From NCBI GenBank assembly GCA_009829735.1, contig CM020618.1:1119796-1183795 (forward strand): a stretch of 64,000 nucleotides of DNA. The letters run 5' to 3'. A program made the translations under genes and the position numbers. How positions within the stretch are numbered: the first letter of the stretch is position 1; every line of letters begins with the position of its first letter. This stretch comes from Pyropia yezoensis (lineage: Eukaryota; Rhodophyta; Bangiophyceae; Bangiales; Bangiaceae). Positions 58,641-64,000 of the stretch are shown here, in pieces. Below the pieces are notes generated by a model. That model had not been told where the DNA came from and searched no databases. It saw only the letters and a program-made list of their open reading frames with translations.

Positions 58641-59275
58641 CACAGGAGGTCGTCCTCGCCCCCAGGTACCCGGGGGTCCGACATGGTGCAACCGGGGTGG
58701 CAGGGGCGCCCCTTGCAGAAAAGCCGAGGCCGGCTCGACCCGGTACGAGGAACGCTCGCGCGGACGAGCCAGGGAAGTGCGGGCGCCCGCGCTTATGACC
58801 ACAAACGGCCACGAGAAGCACCGCAGGCGCGCGGGTCGACCCGCGCTCCACGAGGCTACGATCGGGCTCCACCCAGGCACCTGGGCGGGCCGGGGCCACA
58901 ACCCCGTACGAGGCAACCAAGAGGGGTTCACCCCGAAACCGCCCCCGCGAAAAACGGGAGCGGCCGCCCCCAGTCACTCGGTAACACGAGAGGGGCTCCC
59001 CTACCACCAGACACCTGGTGGCGGATCCGCTTGCACCACCCCTCGGAAAGGGGGGTCGTGAACAGAACCCGCATCGGGAATTTAACGGTCCGGAAAACGG
59101 ATCGTGTGTGTACCACACAAAGGGGGGCACCCCCCTCAGACAACCTCGAAAAGGGGTGTCTGTCGCGACGGGGCGCAAAGCCCCACCCGACTGGTAAACG
59201 GTCACGCGACCCACTTACATTCGGTAACCCGAATGCAACTCGACCCGAGGACGGGCCGAATCTAAGGGGGGGATA
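58641..59275 (+). other. A3 3' region without recognisable aORF
   Basis: About 635 bp between the broken integrase and the LTR. It does not resemble the 3' regions of A1 or A2 and shows no aORF similarity. It contains long palindromes, for example an 18-bp one at 58829-58846 (GCGCGGGTCGACCCGCGC). A G-rich run just before the LTR (about 59263-59273) is a plausible polypurine tract. It may define a deleted, non-autonomous subfamily. Confidence 0.5.
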
Positions 59276-59638
59276 TGTAGCAATATGGTTGGCCGTATTG
59301 TAACCCTAATACTAGGGGGGCTACTTCTATCCCTTAACTTTCAATTTGATGGTTCGTACTGGTCACGGTATCTATAAGTTACGTATGACCAGAGGGACTT
59401 GCATCTTGGGGTGGAGGGTAGTTAGTAGTGTCTCCGAGGGTTTATAACGTGGGGGCCGGCGGCGAATCCACCGCCGGCCAAGGTAGAACAACAAACCCCT
59501 CCCATTTGGGCTCCCATCTTGGTCCCGTGGCTTGTGCTCCAAGGACAGCAACCTTGGCCTCCCGGTGACGTTGGTGCCGATCCCCCTTGGTGAGTGTTCC
59601 CTGAGAGTGGCCGTGCGACGGATCCCTATTGTGCTACA
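59276..59638 (+). repeat. 3' LTR of A3 (family A)
   Basis: 363 bp, TGTAGCA to TGCTACA, matching the LTR at 1849-2213. No primer-binding site follows, so this is an outer 3' end. The CCTCC after it (59639-59643) would be the target duplication, but the left partner is not visible. Confidence 0.85.
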
Positions 59639-59990
59639 CCTCCACGTAATGCTTTTGGAAGACCATCCCCAATATGAACGGGACGGACAAGGCCTTGACG
59701 ATCAAAAAGATGAATACTTTGGCCCTTCCCCCGACCAGAACGGCCACCTACAGAACAGCGAGGGCCCGTAACATCTTGCCCTATGCGTCGCAAATGCGCG
59801 TAGACTTTGGGGGCTTATTTGCGTAGCGTCGCCAATTCCTAGGCAAGAAGACTTCCCGAAGAACACTTGGGCCTGCACCGGTATCCAAGACCGCCCTCTG
59901 AGACCTTGCTGGGTGCTGCGCCGTCAACTGGATGGCCACGTCGATCTCAAAGTCTCTCTTTCGCAGTACCAGGAGGGTCCCTTAAAACGC
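59639..59990 (-). pseudogene. Decayed Ty3-type protease fragment (element E)
   Basis: Minus-strand frame with the retropepsin motif VLDTGAGPSVLREVF near 59865-59910 and, after two in-frame stops, IFLIVKALSVPFILGMVF, the second half of the protease fold. It abuts the A3 LTR and so was probably interrupted by A3. No intact gene remains. Confidence 0.65.
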
Positions 59991-61040
59991 ATACGACCTT
60001 CTTGGATTGCACTTCTTGGACCCGAAAGCAGAGGACCCGCGAGGGAGTACCGTAGAACGTTGCTTTGTATTACATGCAATATTAGTAGGTGTGCAGGTTC
60101 TAGCCCTTGGATGGGGAGAAGGTGAGCGCCCACTCCCCACTAAGCTTCCCCCAAAGATGGACGGTGTCCGGCCAATATGGCCCGTAGAGACTTGGCCGAC
60201 GGACGGACGTCATCCTCTTCTTTCGACTGCGCGGAGGGGGGCGGCGTCGGGCCACTCGCCTTGGCGGGAAATACCACCACGGAGTGTCGCGGTGGGAACG
60301 GGGGGGGCGACGCTCCCGCCGCGGCGGTACTGCCCGGGATGGGGCGTCAGCAGTCATCCTTGTCCTCGTCCTCATCCCATTACCCGTCTCTGTCGCCGTT
60401 GCCGTCGCCGTCGCCGTTGCCGTCGCGGTCACGGCCGCCGTCGCGGTCGCCGATCCCCGCGCTCCGCCGTCGCGGCCGCCGCTGGTCGCATCGGCGAGCA
60501 TCTCCGAGCCGCAACACTCCGCCCGCCGCGCCCATGCCTCTCTCCTTCCTCCCCCCCCCCCCGCCCCTCCACCCATCTCCGCTACCCCCGACCCGTTGCC
60601 CTGCATCGCCTGAAAGATGGCAAAAGCTGCTGCAGGTGCAGAGGAGGTTGCGGGTCGGGGGGGGCGGGAGGGAGGAGAGAGGCATGGGCGCGGCGGGCGG
60701 CGTGTCGCGGCGCTGAGATGCTCGCCGATGCCTCTCTGCCACCCTCGGCGGCGCCGTGGCCCGCGCCCGCGGCGCAGCCGTGCCGGACGTGCTGACCGTC
60801 GTTGGTGGGCGGGGGAAGCGGGAGGCCACACCCGCCTGCGGTCGATGGTCAACAACCCACCACATCGTCTACACGTCCACACCCACCACAACCCCCGCAT
60901 CGTCCACCACCTCCGGCTCCGTGCGAGTCAACCCTCCTTCATCGTTCCTGATCGCAGCGACGGGTTGACGCCCAGCTGGTCACCGCGGCCCGGCGCCCCG
61001 CGCGGACGGAGGGGCCCCTCCCGCGGATCAGGCACATGAA
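59991..61040. other. GC-rich spacer with a foldback, no gene called
   Basis: Includes a GCCGTC-type microsatellite around 60395-60440, a C14 run near 60550 and an imperfect inverted repeat with roughly 60-bp arms (60493-60560 and 60667-60726). Long overlapping frames on both strands are low-complexity Arg/Pro/Ala and are not called. Confidence 0.5.
60493..60726. repeat. Imperfect foldback, about 60-bp arms
   Basis: The left arm begins GGCGAGCATCTCCGAGC and the right arm ends GATGCTCGCC. About nine in ten positions match across the arms, with a loop of about 105 bp. Both arms contain the GCATGGGCGCGGCGGGCGG block in opposite orientation. Confidence 0.7.
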
Positions 61041-61139
61041 GTGAGGACAGGGCGATCGCCGGGGCCCTCGCGCGAGCGCAGCTCCTCCCTCTCTAGCGGA
61101 CTCCCGCTGCCAGCCCAAAATCCCGCCACCCGTATCCCA

Positions 61140-64000
61140 CCGAGTCTGCCATACGGCAATCTGTTGGCGGCGCTCGATGGGCTCCCCCCCCCCAGATGGA
61201 CGCCACCTTTACACCGGATTCAACTCAAGCCAGATGCCAAGCCAGTACACCTGAAACCATACCGGGCTGGACCTCATCGCCGGGATGAGATTGTGAAGCA
61301 GGTTAACAAGATGCTCAAGATGGATGTCATCGAGCCGTCTGATGGCGAGTGGGCCTTCCCGGTAATAGTCGTCCCAAAACCTGGCGGTCACTTCCGTTTC
61401 TGCGTTGACTACAGGCGCCTGAACGAGACGACAGTCAAGGATGTATACCCGATAACCCGGATGGATGATTGCATCAACTTCCTTGGTGATGCCACCCTCT
61501 TCTCAACGCTGGATTGTAATGCCGGTTACTGGCAGATCCCTCTGGCTGACGAAGACAAGGACAAGACCACCTTCACGTGCCACCTGGGACTATTCCGGTG
61601 CAAGCGTCTTCCTTTTGGTCTCACCAATGCTCCGGCAGCCTTCCAGAGAGCCATTGACATCATCCTGTCGGGGCTAAGGTGGAGAACATGTTTGGTCTAC
61701 CTGGACGATATTATCGTTTTCTCCAAGACCCCGGCGGAACACCTGGAGCACCTTCGAGAGGTCCTGGCCCTCCTGTCCATGGCTGGAGTTACCCTGAAGG
61801 CCGAGAAGTGCCACCTGTTTGAGACTGAGGTGGAGTACCTGGGGCACGTGCTGAGTCCGGGGAGCTCCGAGTCAATGAGAAGAACATCAAGGCCCTCCGT
61901 CATGCACGGCAACCTAAGACCCAGACGGAACTCAAGAGCTTGCTGGGTATGTGCAACGTCTACCTCCGGTTCGTACGGGACTACGCCCTGATTGCTCGGC
62001 CATTGACCAAGCTCACCAACAAGAAGCTTCCCGCACAACTCCCGGTGTTCGACGAGAAGCAGGCCGCGGCCTTCGAAGAGCTCAAGAAGCGCCTGACCAC
62101 CACTCCAGTACTGGCGTTACCCAAGCGGGAGGGCCAGTTTGTCCTGGAGACTGATGCCTGTGGCGTCCAGGTGGGGTGCTCACTACTCCAGCAGCAACCT
62201 GATAGGCACTTCCTCCCGATAGGCTACTACAGTCGCGTCCTGACTCCAGCCGAGAAGAACTATTCCACGTCGGAGCGCGAGTGCTTGGCGGTCGTGTGGG
62301 CTTGCTTCCTGTTACGCCCATATCTTGAAGGACAAGAGTTCCTCATCCGGACGGACCACGCCAGCCTAAGGTGGCTGCTATGCATGGACAGCAGCCAAGG
62401 AAGGGTCGCCCGGTGGCGCTTACGCCTTTCGGAATTCAAGTACAAGGTGTGCACCAGAGCAGGGAGGGAGCACCACTGCGCCGACACCATGTCCCGGCTG
62501 GAGACTCCTGCAGCCGACACCGGTCCTATCCCGGAGTAAATACCTTGTTTCATCCTCCCGAATGTCGGACGTGGCTGGCATGCTCCCCTGTATGAGACAC
62601 CTGAAGCTCATCAACCGGTAACCAATCACCGGATGCTGGAGGCACAATTGACGGATCCTCAATGCTTGGAGCTTCGCCACCAAATGGACCTGAACCGGAA
62701 CAGTCGTTTCTCCGAGTCTACAGATGGACTCCTGGTACGGGTGTCACCCTTCGATGGGGCAACTCAAGTCTACGGTCCCCGAAGTCTACGAGCTGACATC
62801 CTACGACTGGAGCACTCGTCTCCCAGGCCGGACATCCTGGTATCAATCGGATGTATGCTTCAATGCGACGACATGACTACTGGGAAACCATGGCCAGCGA
62901 CGTCCATAAGCACCTGGAGGCTTGTGTTTCTTGTGCAAGGAACCGGTTGTTCCAGAGGAAGAAGACTTCTAAGCTACGCCTATTCCCTGCGGCGGAGCCC
63001 TTTGCAAGATTAAGCATGGACATCCTGGGGCCCCTACCTGAAACATCCAGCGGCAACTTATATCTGCTCATCATTCGTGACCGTTCTCCAAGTTCACTCG
63101 AGCGATCCCGCTGAGGACCATTACGGCTCTGGATGTCACGTCAGCCTTCTGCGAGTACATTATAGCTGCCTACGGCCCTCCAGACTCCGTCTTAACAGAC
63201 AATGGCTCCCAGTTTGCATCCCTGTTCTTCCAAGGAGTCTGTGACCTGATGGGCATCAAGAACTTGTTCACCACGACGTACCACAAGCAAACGAACGGCC
63301 ACGTGGAGCGATTCAACCGGATCCTAGTGGATATGCTACGGCACTACGTGGAGGAGCACCAAGAAGACTGGGACGAGCTCCTGGCTGTCCTCACTCTAGC
63401 CTACAACTCCCGAGTTCACCGGACAACGGGGGTCGCTCCACTCGACTTTGTCACCCCAAGGCGGCTTACCAACTTCTCCCTGGAAAGAATACCAGACGGT
63501 CTCCAGCCTGCACTGAAGTCAGGTCCCAAGGCAAAGGATGAGTTCCTGGAGCAACTGAAGCTCCTGCTCCCAAGAGTCAAGGAGTTAATCTCAAAGACCC
63601 AGGAACGATACAAGCGGGACTATGACAAGGAAGTTCGGGAAAAGAACAAGGAACTGGGTGGTGGCGACTGGGTTTTCGTGGACAATCATAGCAAGACCCG
63701 GGGGAAGCTGGACTCTAAGACGGATGGACCTCATGAGATCCTGAATACGGATGGCTGGACCTTCCTTCTAGACGTGGATGGCTCCCCGTTCCGGGGCGAG
63801 CAGCGACCATGTCACCCGAGCTCCACCGCCAAGCAGACGGGACTTGACCCGGCGCAAGCGGGCCGCAGTACCCTGGCTATCCCAAGAAGAAGGCCGGGAA
63901 TATGTCTACGTCAAGTTTGTCGACCATGCCTGGAGGGACGGGCGCTTGTACCTGCGAGTACGCTGGTTCGGTTTTAACCCGGCAGATGATACCTGGGACC
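61140..64000 (+). CDS. Ty3/gypsy element D Pol, 5'-truncated, runs off right edge
   Basis: A different chromodomain-type Ty3 element. Visible order: reverse transcriptase (FCVDYRRLN, GYWQIP, YLDD near 61700), RNase H (through 62539), integrase (zinc-binding region near 62860-62940, DILGP near 63024, TDNGSQF near 63199, QTNGHVERFN near 63290) and, at the very end, the start of a chromodomain (VRWFGFNPADDTW). No gag or protease is seen upstream. Frame changes occur near 61870, 62830, 63085 and 63800. Its chromodomain resembles that of element B more than A. By eye it lacks the dense inverted repeats of families A and B. Confidence 0.88.

Noticed and set aside
58621-59214. Minus-strand frame in A3 as a third aORF
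   Set aside because: No similarity to the A1, A2 or B aORF products, and it lies in a segment unrelated to their 3' regions.
1-64000. tRNA and rRNA genes
   Set aside because: None seen by eye; the only tRNA-related signals are the primer-binding sites, which are short complements and not genes.

Overview
The window is nuclear DNA from a high-GC eukaryote. It has spliceosomal introns of about 160-290 nt (donors such as GTGCGT, GTACGT and GTAAGC, acceptors ending CAG), chromodomain Ty3/gypsy LTR retrotransposons, a CACTA/Plavaka-type DNA transposon, and three recognisable housekeeping genes: XPD/ERCC2 (TFIIH helicase), DDB1 (damage-binding / CUL4 adaptor) and MIC10 (MICOS subunit). Composition (GGC/GCC arrays, very long G or C runs) would suit a GC-rich alga or other protist, but nothing here fixes the lineage.

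Layout. The scaffold is four contigs joined by three 500-N gaps (10511-11010, 35225-35724, 46801-47300). Contig 1 (1-10510): Ty3 family A, with the 3' end of copy A1, a shared LTR (1849-2213), and copy A2 (gag, pol with chromodomain, then an ORF on the opposite strand), cut at 9947 by a family B element. Contig 2 (11011-35224): XPD (+) and DDB1 (-) convergent, MIC10 (-), a GC-rich gene-poor stretch, then a transposon-like block with an intact four-exon Plavaka-like transposase (-) divergent from a large unknown four-exon gene (+). Contig 3 (35725-46800): a second, diverged version of 23829-34426, probably an allelic contig scaffolded in series. Contig 4 (47301-64000): a nest of retrotransposons. 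A complete family B element (47318-56697, 5-bp target duplication AGGAG) lies inside element C, which lies inside a family A copy (A3), which abuts a decayed protease fragment (E). A different chromodomain Ty3 element (D) then runs off the right edge.

The most unusual signal is in families A and B. Each carries, between pol and the 3' LTR, a long ORF on the strand opposite to gag-pol, and the two products appear related. Their internal regions are also filled with short perfect inverted repeats far above chance, while the host genes and element D look ordinary by eye. Families A, B and C share one primer-binding site.

Most coding regions carry single-base indels, mainly at homopolymers and near contig ends (XPD has about ten), so frameshifts should first be read as assembly error rather than decay.
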